A DNA stretch of 64,000 nt from Coccinella septempunctata (taxonomy: Eukaryota; Arthropoda; Insecta; Coleoptera; Coccinellidae): positions 845,501-909,500 of the forward strand of contig NC_058198.1 in assembly GCF_907165205.1 (NCBI RefSeq). Reading direction: 5' to 3'. Both the position numbers and the translations under genes were made by a program. Shown in pieces: positions 13,301 through 26,208 of the stretch. Below the pieces are notes generated by a model. That model was not told the DNA's origin. It made no database searches and saw nothing but the letters and a program-made list of their open reading frames with translations. Numbering within the stretch: position 1 is the stretch's first letter; every line of letters begins with the position of its first letter.

Positions 13301-16008
13301 GTCATGGGGGACGGAGAAAATTTGCCTGGTACGTACCCATAATTCTACAATTTAATTAACACATTTACTTAAAATTCAACACCACTCATTTTCACCAATC
13401 ACTCTGGTTGTTCTGTTTTGGAAGCTAAATTCGTAAGGCCAGTTCAGTATTTCTCAAGAAAGTTCCTTTATTGTGGAGAAAATCAAATGGTGACATTTTG
13501 TAATATTCATTTATATTTTTCACCGAAAATTTGATTGAAATAGCCATAATAGTTATGAAAGTATATATTTTTAACGTATAAATTTCCCATTCACTACTTT
13601 TAATAATCGGTTATTAATGGATGAATGTAAAAGACAAATTTGGAGCCTACTTTTGCTTTCCAAGGAATCGAAAGTGAAACAACCTTGATAAAAAATTGTG
13701 GGCTAATAATATTTCGGTCATAAATTTGAAATCCCAAAATTAAGATATGTACTCTAATAAGAAGGTATCAGAATGAATGGAGATTTTTTTGGACATTTGT
13801 GTAGATATGTATTGACCTTTAGCAATCTGTTGCTGAAAACTTATTTTCGTAATTTCTTTTTCGTGAAATGTCATAATTAGGATTGTTGCCATTGGATTTC
13901 TGAAAAATGTTTTCCTTCAAGCAGAACTTCTTGAGAAAAATTGGTAAAGATTGCAAGAAAACAGGCCAATAAAAAAAATTAGTTTCTGGAAAATTAATAA
14001 AAGGAAGTGTTAAGGCTGAACGCAAAATCCAGTGCATTATAAGATGTTCAGTGTCAAAATAACTTCATTTTATACTATATTCAAAATTGAAATTTTTTGA
14101 CCAGCTGAACATTCGAACATTGAAATATGCACTCCTATACCCCCAATAATAAAGTGACGAAAATTTTGTTTTCGTAAGATTTTATCCTATTGTTTCTTAT
14201 TGAATTTGTATATTTTATTGTCTTTTTATTTGTTTCGTTCAGTTTTACATTGGCTTTTATTAATTTAATACACGATCTGCGATTTGCATCATAGCATGTC
14301 ATTTTCATTTGCTAATTTTTTTTCAGTTAAAAGAGCAGAGCAATCACCTTACATTCCTACACATACATTAAAAGTTTCAAACTAGACATTTGAAAGCTTG
14401 TATTAGCTCAATTGAGAATAAAATGTTCAAATATACATTAAATGTAGATTGGGGCGACAAGTCCTGTGTAGTTTGCTCATTGTCTTGATAAAATATATTT
14501 ATTCTCAGTTATTTTGTGGTGGCAGAGAGATGGAAAATCTCTTCTGGAAAAATGTAGCCTTGTTTTTCTACATGCTTTTTGAATGCTCTACTGCTAACAG
14601 TGATCACTACCATGATTTCACATTTGAAATAAGGACACTTAATTTTAGAGCATATGAGAAGCAATGGTTTTGGGGCCATTTCTAGCTCTTATTCTAATGT
14701 TTGTTTTCATCCAGGTCTTTCGAAAGGGGTTGGATTCATAAGGTTTGATCAACGTCTAGAAGCTGAACGTGCAATCCAGGAACTGAACGGTACAATACCT
14801 AAAGGTTCCACCGAACCAATAACTGTTAAATTTGCAAATAACCCTAGCAACAATAACAAATCAATTCCGCCATTAGCAGCATACCTAACTCCACAAACCA
14901 CAAGACGTTTCGCCGGTCCCATCCATCATCCTACCGGACGATTCAGGTAACTGGATATTTTTTTGCATGTGACTTAGTCAACAAATTGTAATGCAATTCT
15001 TTCCTTTCTCTGTAGCCTTATTATAAACAAAGCTAAACTTCATGTGGGAATTTGATGTTACATTTAAGTTCTTAAAATTGAAAAGGTGTAGTCTAAGAAA
15101 TCGTTATTGATTAGTTTGAGGAGGTTTCTATGTTGAGTCGGTTTTTTGTGGCTTTTAATGTGAAACACTTCAATAAAATGGATATCGCCTCGATAGTTTA
15201 GCGTGAATTCTAAAAAATGCACTTTTCCAACGTTTTAGATGGTTTATATTAGGATAAAGGGGAAATATTGAATGAACTTTCATGATTTTTCAAAATAGTA
15301 ACATAATCTCACATTGGTCTTCGCAGATCTGAAGCTTGGTCAATAAATTGCAAGTTTACATACTGTGTGCGAAACTTACGTACAGCCTATTGATAACAGT
15401 ATGTACATGTTAGAAAGTTCAATTTAATATTAAGTATACTGGGAAAAAATAGTCGCATTGAAAATCACCACCACAGCTCTTCCTTCATTTAACTGGCCTA
15501 CATTGGTATTTGAATTTGTTTTTCACACAGATTTCCAGCATGTTCTTTTGTCGATGTCAATTTTTATGTCTGCAAGGGTGTTTATTTTACTGGCTTCTTA
15601 GGATAGTAGGAGTTTTAACTCGTTAGTGCTTGTTCACTGTTGGCTCAAATGGGATGGCCACTTAATTTGTTTTTCCATTCCAGATATTCTCCTTTGGCGG
15701 GTGATCTCTTAACCAATTCAATGTTGCCCGGCAATGCCATGAATGGCTCAGGGTGGTGTATTTTCGTATATAATTTAGCCCCTGAAACAGAGGAAAATGT
15801 CCTCTGGCAATTATTTGGCCCATTCGGAGCCGTACAAAGCGTAAAAGTCATCCGCGATTTACAAACCAACAAATGTAAAGGATTCGGCTTTGTTACAATG
15901 ACAAACTACGATGAAGCAGTAGTTGCCATTCAGTCGTTGAATGGATACACGCTTGGTAACCGTGTGTTACAGGTTAGCTTCAAAACGAACAAGACCAAGA
16001 CAACATAG
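10350..16008 (+). CDS. fne: ELAV/Hu family neuronal RNA-binding protein (FNE/Rbp9-like)
   Basis: Five main coding exons join in phase: 10350-10551, 11512-11615, 12751-12904, 14715-14946 and 15684-16008, giving 338 residues. ELAV proteins bind U- or AU-rich RNA and control neuronal splicing, 3' end choice and mRNA stability. Three RRMs are visible: RRM1 with RNP2 LIVNYL (32-37) and RNP1 LGYGFVNY (71-78); RRM2 with LYVSGL and KGVGFIRF; after a hinge, RRM3 with IFVYNL and KGFGFVTM. The protein ends VSFKTNKTK plus three residues. Length and short N-terminus match fly FNE (about 356 aa) better than ELAV or Rbp9, so the symbol is a best fit and not a proven orthology. Intron 2 starts with GC (11616-11617) instead of GT. 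An optional 39-nt microexon lies between exons 3 and 4. Confidence 0.93.
13290..13328 (+). CDS. In-frame 39-nt microexon within RRM2 of the ELAV-type gene
   Basis: A TTTTTCCTAG-type acceptor ends at 13289 and a GTACGT donor begins at 13329. Both junctions are phase 1, the same phase as the junction it would interrupt (12904 to 14715), so inclusion adds exactly 13 residues: VRQFVMGDGENLP, followed by the original Gly. The insert falls in the loop before RNP1 of RRM2 (after the NIT of exon 3). It has no stop codon. Its status as alternatively spliced is inferred. Confidence 0.7.
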
Positions 16009-18970
16009 ATTGGCCAATAAAGAAATGTCAGGCCGTCTCCAATGCGTTTTTAATCGTTGCGTATTCTCGAGAAAACCCATTAACTTGAGTTGTCCAGTGC
16101 TAAAATCTATGCGACAATTATAGCTCAGCTGTTTATTGATATCCTAGCATGTTTTACTGTTGCAGCTAGAATGTTATTGAAAAATTGTGATCATGTTTCC
16201 AATGGGGACTTGGATGTCACTCTTAGACCCCAGGCATTCTCATATTTTTTAGCATTTGATCAAATGTTCAACTCGGATTTGATATGTACAGTTTAATCCG
16301 AGCATTTCTAGTTTTTCAGATCGGCACAAAAAAAATGAAATGTCATAAATAGTAAATATAATTAAAACGAGAAAGCGCGACGATCTCCAACGCATCCCTA
16401 CTCTTAAGTTAAGTACTTACCTACGAAACTAGTCAAAAGTGCATTCGCATTTCCTATAGCAAAACGTTATTAGATCTGATTTGTAATCATTGTGCCATCA
16501 CCATTCGATTTTTGTCATTTTTCGAAAACTACCCAAAGAAAACTAAGTATTATTATATACATATAAACATTTAATTATTCGTATAGTATTTATTATTATA
16601 ACTGCACTCTGTGTAAGATCATGGTGTATTACTTATAATCAGTTTAGTATAATTTATGTATTTATATGTAGTGAATTGTGGAATTTAACGAGTATTTACA
16701 AAATGAGCTAGTCGTAGTGTGACTTCATGCTGAACCCTCAAATGTTCTATTCTTTATCAAGCTTGATGGGCTGAGCCATGTTGTCACTCAAGTCTTATTG
16801 TGTTCGCTTTGTGGACGGACATTGTAACACAATGGATTCCATATCTGTCATATTACCACGGAATGTGTTAGGAAAATACTCAGGTCGATTTAAAATTTTG
16901 AAAACTTAACATTTATTTCAAGAAATAATGAAATACTAATGTGATTTGAAATTGCCAATGTTTCAAACTACCAAAGATTATAGTCAGTCCATGATAAGGG
17001 AAAATATATATATATATATATATATAGATTAATATATATACATATATGAATAAATATATATTTATATTTGATACTACGGATTATTTTTCATAGATCGCGA
17101 TGCTGGTATTGCTACCCAATGCAGGGCTATTTTTTTTTAATAAAGCAGGATCTCTGAAATTTCATCCTAGATGTCAATTCTTTAAATCAGAGAAAAATGA
17201 ACCGGAGTTGAAATATTCTCACTCAAAAACAGATCAATCGAAATAATCCTTATGTTACAATGAATCGTGTTTCTATTACCCTCTTAGTGTGTTTGTGATT
17301 TTTCTTGATTTCACTTGCTTATACCTGCGGTTTCGTTCGATATATGTTATGGAATAATTAACAAAGCTTCGATGAGGCCAAGGCGTATACTGAACTATTC
17401 AATTCTCATCAGGATCAGTTGAAAACTACATTATTTTTTACCAAACGTACGACCGATCATCTTTATTTATTATTTCATTTTGATTCAAAGTTTTTGTTTT
17501 ATTTCGATCGTCATATCGCACTTTTTTTTAAATTTAATTTGCAGGATTTGTATTTTTTTTTTCATTATTTATTTAACTTAATAGAAACTATGTTTGGTTT
17601 ATTATTTCAACTCGTAATTATTAAAGTTTTTTATGATTTGATTTTTCTTGTTTTTTCCAGTTATACCTTTAACGAAATTATTTTTCCAGGCGTTGGCTCG
17701 CAATTTGTTTATTGATATCGGCGCTATTGTGCATGCACAAATGATACGCACATTTTCCTGATCTACAGAAATTATTTTATATCAGAATCCCCTACACAGA
17801 AACGTTATAAACAAAGATTCTCTATAGATATTCTCAAACTCGTATTGGTTAATTACGCATCTTTAAAAGTATTCTCGATTTTACAATATTACAAAAAATT
17901 GGAAGAAGACCTCCCGAACTCCGAATTTTTATAATCATTTTGCAACAGCTCAATTGTGAAAGAAAATGGTGGATCGAAAGTGAAGTGATATGCGTACATA
18001 ATCCTTGTATCTGAAGAAGTTAGAATGACCGTCCAATTTCTACACGATTGGACCAAGAGTTTTCCACTAACCGTTAATGTGCAACATTTGCATTGTTAGA
18101 GATTATCTCCTAACGATTAGAACTGTGATGATACAAAACCTGAACAAAAATTATCGGATATTGTGTTATTATTATCTTCAGATCATTTTCACATTATTGT
18201 TGAATGGAGATTGTTGGATTAAAATTTCTCAGTAGTATTCATAGGTTCAATACGAATCTACAGATAAGATATACAAATGCAGCTATTGTGGTGTAAAATC
18301 AATGAGGAAATGGAAAGCACAAAAAGACTACAATAAAAAAAAGAGTAAATGGTATAAACAAGGAACGAGTAGAATGAAAATTCCGCTGGAGTGAATATCT
18401 TTGATTTTTCAGTCATAAAACGTGCAATTTTGGAAAAAGTTAGCCCATATCAAAAGTTAAAGGAATATTGTGGATTCTGTTTGAAGAATAATCTTAAAAG
18501 CATCCAGAAATTGTAAAAGACACATGCAAGACACGAGAGGTCATTTCTTGACAAAGCGGAAGTCACCCATATGAACATCGTCATTTTTTGCTGTTTGATA
18601 TTTATTTGTTAGGTAACAGTTTATTAAATGAATTGTTTATAATTAATGGTGGAAAGGTGAAATTGGCCTAATGGTAAAAATATAGTGTAACTCCATTTTA
18701 CAGAACAACGATCTATAAAAATGATAATTATTAATTACCAAATATGTGGGCATCACTACATTGCTTGTTTTAACATCTAGGCTTCTATTTAAACTAATTA
18801 ATAGCCGTTATTACGCTTTCAGATAAATGCTTTTGTCTCTTTTGATATGTATATGATATTAATTGATACAATTCAGATGTATTATAATGATTACGTACAA
18901 GTATTACGTATTTTTCGACATAAGGAATATCTCTTTGTGTATTGTGTAGATCTATAGTATAAATGTAAGA
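16009..18970 (+). other. Probable long 3' UTR of the ELAV-type gene, with T-rich tracts
   Basis: An AATAAA lies only about six bases after the stop (16016), so a minimal 3' end is possible, but ELAV-family mRNAs usually have long 3' UTRs. Another AATAAA occurs near 17138. A strikingly T-rich sense-strand stretch runs about 17440-17700, with many TTTTT runs and TTTATT motifs. It also includes a (TA)n tract at 17004-17026. The 3' limit is not defined by the sequence. No coding exon is recognised here. Confidence 0.4.
17004..17026. repeat. (AT)n microsatellite
   Basis: Uninterrupted AT dinucleotide run of 23 bases, followed by further degenerate AT-rich repeats to about 17065. Confidence 0.95.
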
Positions 18971-21900
18971 TAGTTCAGTACCTATGTTACATTACAAACA
19001 TATATATTTTCTTCGGTTAAATACTTTCTACATGTGTGTAGCTGTTGTGTTGCGGGCAAGGGAACTGATACTCTCAGGGAGCTCCTTCGGTTCTCCTGCT
19101 TTGGACGGTGCTATTCAGCTCAGTCCACTCCTGGTGCCCAAGAGGCCCATAGCTCAAAATATCGTTGTGACGAGATATGCATTCCATTATTTAAGGAAAC
19201 TCATCAATGGCGGCATTGTATGCGCCAACCACTTTAAGATCGTGCTGGCCAAAATTGTCAGTATCCACATGGAAGTTTCACTTGTTTATCGCAGCATTAT
19301 TGCATTAATCTTTTTCATATTGATCACAGATTCATATTTTCGATTCAGTTACAATCGGTAAGCACGAGTATAATCAAAGTTTTGCTTTGCTGTTGCTAAA
19401 TTTTTGTTTTTTTTTTATAAATCTCACCTGCCTGTGGCTGTGACCAGAGAAATAAGAAAAAGGCAATAATGCAAATTCTTAATTCTTCATTATATAGGTG
19501 GATTTGTCATGTTTTCAAGTGGACATCCAAATTTTGGGCAGAACGTTTAATTGGATAGTGCACCGTGGTTATTATACTTTTAACTTATTAATACAAATGC
19601 AAAATGTGTATGTACAGAGGTTATATATTAGGAAGTACAGTACCTCAACTGTAATTCATGCAATAACTTATTATAAGAAATTTCTTATTAACAAAAGTCC
19701 TAGCTTTAGAATAATTGAAAAAACTTTATGGGCAAGGTTTGTACAGTGACGACCTCTGACAGTACCTTGTAGGGAAAAGAATTTCTTTGGATTTAATGCC
19801 ACCTTTTCTTCAACTCTCATTGAACAACGTGGGATATCCCCTTTTCACAAAGCTCTTGCATTATCAAGAAATATGACAATAGAAATTTTGTTTCTTGCCT
19901 ATTGTAGAAATGTTTGAACCATATCGGATATATTACTTTTTTTAAGCTATTCTAATTGAAATGGGATATCTCACAAATTATGGCAGTGAATAGGAAACTA
20001 AGTCAAAGTAGACAGTTGCACATATCTCCGTATCGTTAACTCGTGTTTTGAACCTCTTAAAGCAGTTACCATATCAGCTTATGCTTCTTAGGTGATGTTC
20101 AAGGCGCGAGCGGTATATTCAATCGAGGAAACTGAACTGAATAATAATGTTTGAAATTTTTTTGCTATTGCAGTTATGCACCCATTGTCGATATTATCAT
20201 GCATAAATCATGTTTGGCTGAATTAATGATCAACACACAAAAAGCAAAGTTCAATTTCCTACCAGCATTAGATAAAGTTATTATTTGTAAAATATGTGCT
20301 TGCACGATATTCACTTCATTAAAGCTAGGTAATATAAATAATGAGTGTATGATATTCAAAACTTCGTTACGGTTTTTTTTTTGTCAGTGATTGAGCCCCA
20401 GTGTTGTTAAAATAATGTCCATGTGTTGAAGTGAAATTGATCAGTTTTTACAGTTACGGGTGTAGCGATGCTTATGATTTAAGTATATATGTATCTGATA
20501 GTAGACTGATCACATTATTTAGTTCAGATTCTTGAGTTTCATGTGAAAGATGTCTGCTCTAGTTTGGAAAGGCTGTGTAAGCTGGATATCAGCTTGTTGG
20601 ATTGTGAAGATCGGTTACTGTTCTGTTAACGAGTTCATTTAATCTAGAAGCTAGAAACTGGTACATACCGATAAACTGGTGTAAAGCTCCTATTCAGGTA
20701 GACCCCAAAGTTCATTCTGTAATTTAATCAGGTGAAAAGTCTGCTCAAGAATACTTTTCTACTCCGAATCACAAGAATTGTACATAATGGAAATATTTCA
20801 TAAAATCTCAAATATTAATTTTTTCCAAAAAAAAAAAATCCTTGTTTGCCCCAAGTTGAACAAAATTGCAGCAAATTGTTCCCTGAGGATTAAAGAAGCA
20901 AGTCACTTTTCAGAACACCAAAAATAATCTTCATGGATTCTGCAGGCGCAATGATTCAAAAATTCAACTATATTATGAGCAATTTTCTATAAAAAATTCA
21001 AATTCAGATTTACTTTATTGTGGATGGATAGTGAACGTTGGAGTTTACTGTGGATGGTTACCAGTTAAGCTCTAGAGGTTAAAGTCTTGGCTCAGTCAAG
21101 AAAAATAACCCTAGAAACTAGCCAATTTTTAAATGCAACAATCAATAACCAATGGTCTTGTTGCGAAAACCTAGAACGAATAACAAGATACTGTTGTGTA
21201 TTCCAGGCTAAAAGTCGATGTAATGCAATATTTGTACTTTTCCATGTTGAAAACTCGATAATAATAAAGTATAAAAGCTACGTTTACATTGAGTTGGAGT
21301 CAACAAAACCCAAGCCAACTTTTCGAATCCTTCCCTAATAATACTGGGTTCCATCGCATTTGCTCCAGATTATTTCATTGTCCACTTTTTTATATGGGAT
21401 TCTGAATTTCAAGGTTTTTCCTGGGTGTCAAAGGACTGTCTGCATAGAATTTCTTTTCATATTATTGGAATTAGCTTCTTCGATCAATATCTATTCCTTT
21501 TCTGATAAAATCTGATGTGGTAAGTATACTGTTTTATTGTTGCATGATGAGGAAAAAATATGTTTGTTCATTTATTCTTCACAATGTTACCCATTTAGTT
21601 CTCATATATCTAGGTCTTCTCGCGAAAAACACCGCGATTCACAATTAGAAATTCTTTTATTATGAATAAATATACATGCTTTTTATGATTAAATGTACAA
21701 ATATATCTACAGAGCTTTCATATTCGTGTTTTGGTACACAAAACAGGTATTCCTTTCCTTTATGGAGTTCTATTTCAAAATTTCGAAATATTTATTATTT
21801 CTACTGTTTCAGCTGCAGTGTGACACAATATGGATATCCAACTTAGTCATGTCTTATGTTGTCCACAATGGAACTGAAAGATATTCCACCATTCCGACAA

Positions 21901-22634
21901 TATATTACTTTTGAAAATATCTCTTGTATTGAAGAATATTCATGCCTCAGAAGCTACGTTCACACTTAGGAATCTTTTTTCCACATTTTTTTGTTTCAAT
22001 AAAACCAACAATATAATCAAATCTTTTATTTTATTCTTTTTTGTGCGGTCTAGTGTAGCATTTTGTATAATTTATATTATGATATTTCTTCAAGCAGATA
22101 TGTTAATAGTGTGGGCAAAATTTCATTGGCCGACAATTTCTTGCTATTGAAAGAATGAACAACAATATGTGAAATGTAAATAACAACTATTAAATTTATT
22201 TTGAAACAAATCCATCATGTGAAGAAACTATGGATTTTATGATGAGTAATTTTTCACAATCTTGAATATTCAGAAGTATTTCAACCATGGGCAAATAGTC
22301 ATGAGACAATAATACTGTGCAACAGTTTTTAAAAAAACACCTAATATCACATATTTTAGAATGAAATATTTGTCTGTGCACTTGTGTGAAACTAATAATA
22401 AGCCGTGCACAATATTTGAGCTGAATATCCACTCAGTTTTGGACCATATTCTCGAAACAGTGTGCTGATTTGTGATGCAGCTAACTCTATATTGACTGAT
22501 AATGTTGAGAATAATTTCAACCAAATGTAATTTATCAATGGTTGTCCTCTGGCTTTACAGCATCATACAGTAGTGCATCTCATTGGTAAAAAATTTCTAA
22601 TTGATAGTCTAGCCATCATTATATCAGAAAAAGA
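18971..22634. other. Non-coding stretch with one GC-rich island
   Basis: Mostly AT-rich DNA with no recognised exon. The exception is about 19040-19280, where GC content approaches half and two + strand frames stay open together, one of them into a GTAAGC donor-like site at 19359. No domain is recognisable on either strand. The rest holds only short A/T tracts. Confidence 0.5.
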
Positions 22635-24630
22635 TTAAACTACAACACTCCATCTGTTGGAATCCTGGTCAAGAGTGTATTGTTCCAAATCTTCGGGTTG
22701 TGAGTTTAAGGCAGAGTAGTCGATAGGAAACAAGGCAGATGACATTTCATTGGGTGGCGCTCCAAGTAGGTGTTGACCAGGTCCGTTGGGAAACCTACCC
22801 AACAAATAGTTTGCGAAACATAGACGATATGCTTCATACATCAGAGGATGATCTCCATTCTAGAGAAGAAAAACTCAATATTTCAGTCAATTGTAAGACC
22901 TATTCATATTTTTTTTTTTTAGGGCATTTCTTGCATGATACAAATGGCCTCTCATTCTATTTAGATAAGTATTGGTGATAAGTGCTTGTATCCGTATTCT
23001 TCTGTAAAGGTGAGTTTTCAATAAGCAAGCAAATTTTGAACTACTGTACATTATATTTCAGCTACTCACAGAAGTCATCGCTCGATATGAGATGTCCAGA
23101 ATTCTACCAACTTCAAGAGTATTCAAACATAAAACTGAAGAATAAAATGAGCCCAGTTCATCTCTAGTAACTATGCCACTACCTAAAAAAGTTGAATGAA
23201 AAATTGAATTATTTTCAAAAAAATTTTACTAACCGCTCCTGTTCATGACTTGAAACAGAACTTTTGAGAATACTTGTAACCACACAGGAAAGTCGTTGAG
23301 ATTTTTAGATCCGCAAATCAATTCACCCCATTTTTGAAGCCATCCTTCTTTCGTTAAATAGATTTCATTATTTAACTGAAAACCTTAAAACAAGATTAAT
23401 GAATCTTACTTCTCAAATTTTTCAGATAAGATGAACTACTTCAGACAATAAACATATATGAATATATAAACTGTACTGTTCCACTGGAAACCCTGGTTAC
23501 CTTATAGGAGAAGGATTTGTGAATTAAAGTTGAATCAATGCTATTAAATTTTTTGATATATTGATCGATTATACTAAATGTGTATCTGTTGCAATATGAA
23601 ACACATAGGAGAAATATTACAATTAGGCACACAAAGGTTGGGTGAAAATACGGAAATTGAATTTAAGATAATGCTATTTGGATGCTTGGGTATTAGTTTC
23701 TATTCAAAAGGTTAATAATTGTAGGGAAATGAGTGCTTATCAAAATACTTAGTAATTTACCCCATCTTTCATTTGAGATATCAACTAAGAAAGTCTCAAT
23801 GAAACCACGTTCTACTTCTCTAAGTGTATTGAACTCCGCTGAATTCATTGACCAGTCAGCGAAATGCCTGAATCTCTATTTCCAGGAAAGCATGAAAGAA
23901 GATATTGATTGGTGAAAAAGAATACATTTCAATATGTTTGGGATGAGAGAGAATTATACATACTCTGATTGCTCTTCGTAGGAAATTAACATTGATCTAT
24001 TGAAACTTACTTCAATAAGAGTTTCGAAATCTTGCTTCCAAATGAGATCATCTCTGTCCCGATCCAACAAGGTAGAAAAGAAATGAGAAAATTTATTGTT
24101 CTGTGTCGGTGTTAACTGATAGCTGCTATCCTTCTCTGCTACCTCTGTAGAATCAATACTATACCGGTCTACCCAAGTAGCTAAAAACCAGTAATTTGTA
24201 GCCCTTTCGAAATGATAAGCATTATGCATAACTTACTCCAAACATGTACGCTCCAACCACTGTCTGTGTGAACTTTTTCTGGTCCTCCATTTTCAAGAGC
24301 TTTTAATGGCTCGGTCTCGATCTCAGGCAAAGTTCTCCATCGTTTAAGGAGGTCTTTCGTTTTATCTTTGGTCTTATCACAAGCATGTTTCCAATTGGAT
24401 ATGATTTTATTAGGCACTTTTGAAGTACTATCTATGGAGCCTCTTTGATTATCATGTTCTTCCTTTGCATGATTTACATTCCTCTCAACTCTAAGACTTG
24501 CACTGCTTCTACACTTGTCCAAGCTTCTAATATTAGGTGCTACTCCACCATGGAATTCTATACTACCTTTACTAGACCTGCTATGGACATCTGTAGGAGA
24601 ATTTTCCATTCCTTCTCTGTTATCATTCAT
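22635..24630 (-). CDS. Calexcitin-like EF-hand protein with a long N-terminal extension
   Basis: Six exons join in phase on the minus strand: 24237-24630, 24011-24180, 23761-23875, 23234-23383, 23070-23182 and 22635-22859, giving 388 residues. The ATG at 24630 is preceded by an in-frame TAA. Residues 1-120 are polar and low in recognisable structure. Then comes WSVHVWSTWVDRY, and an EF-hand loop DRDRDDLIWKQD (170-181), followed by RFRHFADWS. A second loop NRSGSGIVTRDE (274-285) follows a GWLQKWGELICG segment. The C-terminus is rich in conserved-looking motifs (YRLCFANYLLGR, FPIDYSALN) and ends RWSVVV. The layout resembles invertebrate calexcitin/sarcoplasmic calcium-binding proteins, so calcium binding is likely; the specific role is unknown. 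The 12th loop residue of the first EF-hand is Asp in place of Glu. Confidence 0.85.
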
Positions 24631-25225
24631 AAAATTATAGCTGTATATTGATTAACAAATTTTTTACCAAGATTGAAACTTTAAGCTTCATTGATATGAA
24701 AGGTGAAAATTCTTGGTGGTCCTCTAGAAGATTCTTCTTGGTCCTTTTCTACCAATAAGGAAACCCCTACCTCAGACCCCTCTTGTTACTACCCTTCATC
24801 TTGGTTATAAAATCTAGTGCTTTGAGATTTTCCCCATTTATCAATGCAATGTTGCCAATCAAGCCTTCACTTGAACTGCCAGATTAACTTAAAATCTTAT
24901 AAGGAAAGTTTTCAAGGTAAAAGTGAAATAACAGAGCAATTATAATTCACCATTATTTATTGCCTACCATAGAAAATGTCTAAAAATATTAAAGCTTAAG
25001 AGAAATATGATTTTAATAGATTGTTACATGTACACCAGATTATGGAAAACTTTCCAAAATTATAAAATCTTGGATACATATTTTAAATTGGAATAATTGA
25101 ACATCTAGCAAATTATGTATCAAGTCCAGTTGAGTTATTATCACTAACTTCATGCAAATATTCCTCATTGTTACGAAAACATCAAGCTTGAAGTATCGAG
25201 AAGAACTTGCTGCTTGCAGCTCTGC
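24631..25225. other. Spacer between the EF-hand gene promoter and peflin 3' end
   Basis: Both neighbours are on the minus strand, so this holds the peflin 3' UTR and the promoter of the EF-hand gene. A minus-strand AATAAA lies near 24955, about 270 bases past the peflin stop. Nothing else is recognised. Confidence 0.5.
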
Positions 25226-26208
25226 TTAAACTGAACAACTTAAAGCAACATTGAGAAAATCTTCAAATTGGATTGTAATTTGTCCCTGTTGATTTAAATC
25301 ACGTGATCTAAATGCTTCAGTAAAACGTTGTATCTGCACACACACAACAATGAATTGATCAACTGACATTCTGTTGTGGGTTTTAGGATCGCTTCGTTCA
25401 ATGAGGAATCTGATGAATTGCGGTGTAAATCGGAATCCCATCTGTTGGAAGGCTGTAAAAAAAATGTAATTATATCATTGAATTGGTGGTGCGAAAACTA
25501 GATAAAAAATTGCTGTATGTATAAATGTTAAGATGAATAATATATAATATTGAGACCTATAATCTTGAGTTGAGTTGAATGTTGATGACCAAAAAATCGT
25601 GAACTATTTAGGAGAATATCATTTACCTAGGCAACAAGAGAAATGATGTTTTATTGGTACGATCATGTAATATTTTACCAGAAATAATAATTCAATAGAT
25701 ATCACCTTGAGTAAGTTCAGCTTCCTCAATATTCCCAGATTGATCTCTATCATAATTTCTGAAAACGCTTAGCCATTGGGTGATATATATATAGAGCTGG
25801 GAAAATTCAGTGATATCAATAGAGCCACTTTTGTCTCTATCAAACATTCCAATCATTAATCGACATGCTGTTTCAGAAAAGTTTTGTCCTTGAGCATTCA
25901 CAAGAGCCGATTGCAATTCTTGCCAGTTAATTTTTCCAGAATGATCTCTATCTACTGCTTGAAACCACTGTTGAACTTGGGGACTTATCCCTGGTTGAGG
26001 GCTTGTAGCAGTTCCATAAACTTGGGGAACTGCAGCATAGGTGAAGGGTTGTTCAGTAGGTAGAGCTGGAAAGGTATCTGTGTTTACTTGGACAGGAAAA
26101 CCCCCTGCACCAGGATTCTAAAAATTATTTTCAGGTTAGTACTGGTAGATTTAATTTTTTTTTGATATCAGTGTTTAATACATAAAATGATTATCGACTC
26201 ACAAACAT
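25226..26208 (-). CDS. PEF1: Peflin (penta-EF-hand calcium sensor)
   Basis: Three coding exons: 26203-26208 (only ATG TTT), 25706-26117 and 25226-25452, giving 214 residues. Peflin is a group I penta-EF-hand protein that pairs with ALG-2 and, in animals, adapts a ubiquitin ligase to COPII coat regulation at ER exit sites. Residues 3-50 are a Gly/Pro-rich N-terminal region, shorter than in vertebrates (284 aa). EF loops DRDHSGKINWQE (58-69), DRDKSGSIDITE (95-106) and DRDQSGNIEEAE (125-136) are intact. The last two hands are degenerate (RSDPKTHNRM..., RSRDLNQQGQ...), as expected for the dimerising end. The FTPQF segment and an ending in FEDFLNVAL fit peflin better than ALG-2. It is divergently arranged with the receptor kinase gene. 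Confidence 0.9.

Noticed and set aside
19034..19237. Cysteine- and histidine-containing frame that might be a zinc finger
   Set aside because: Cysteine and histidine spacing does not fit any zinc-finger class; the region is reported only as an unexplained GC-rich island.
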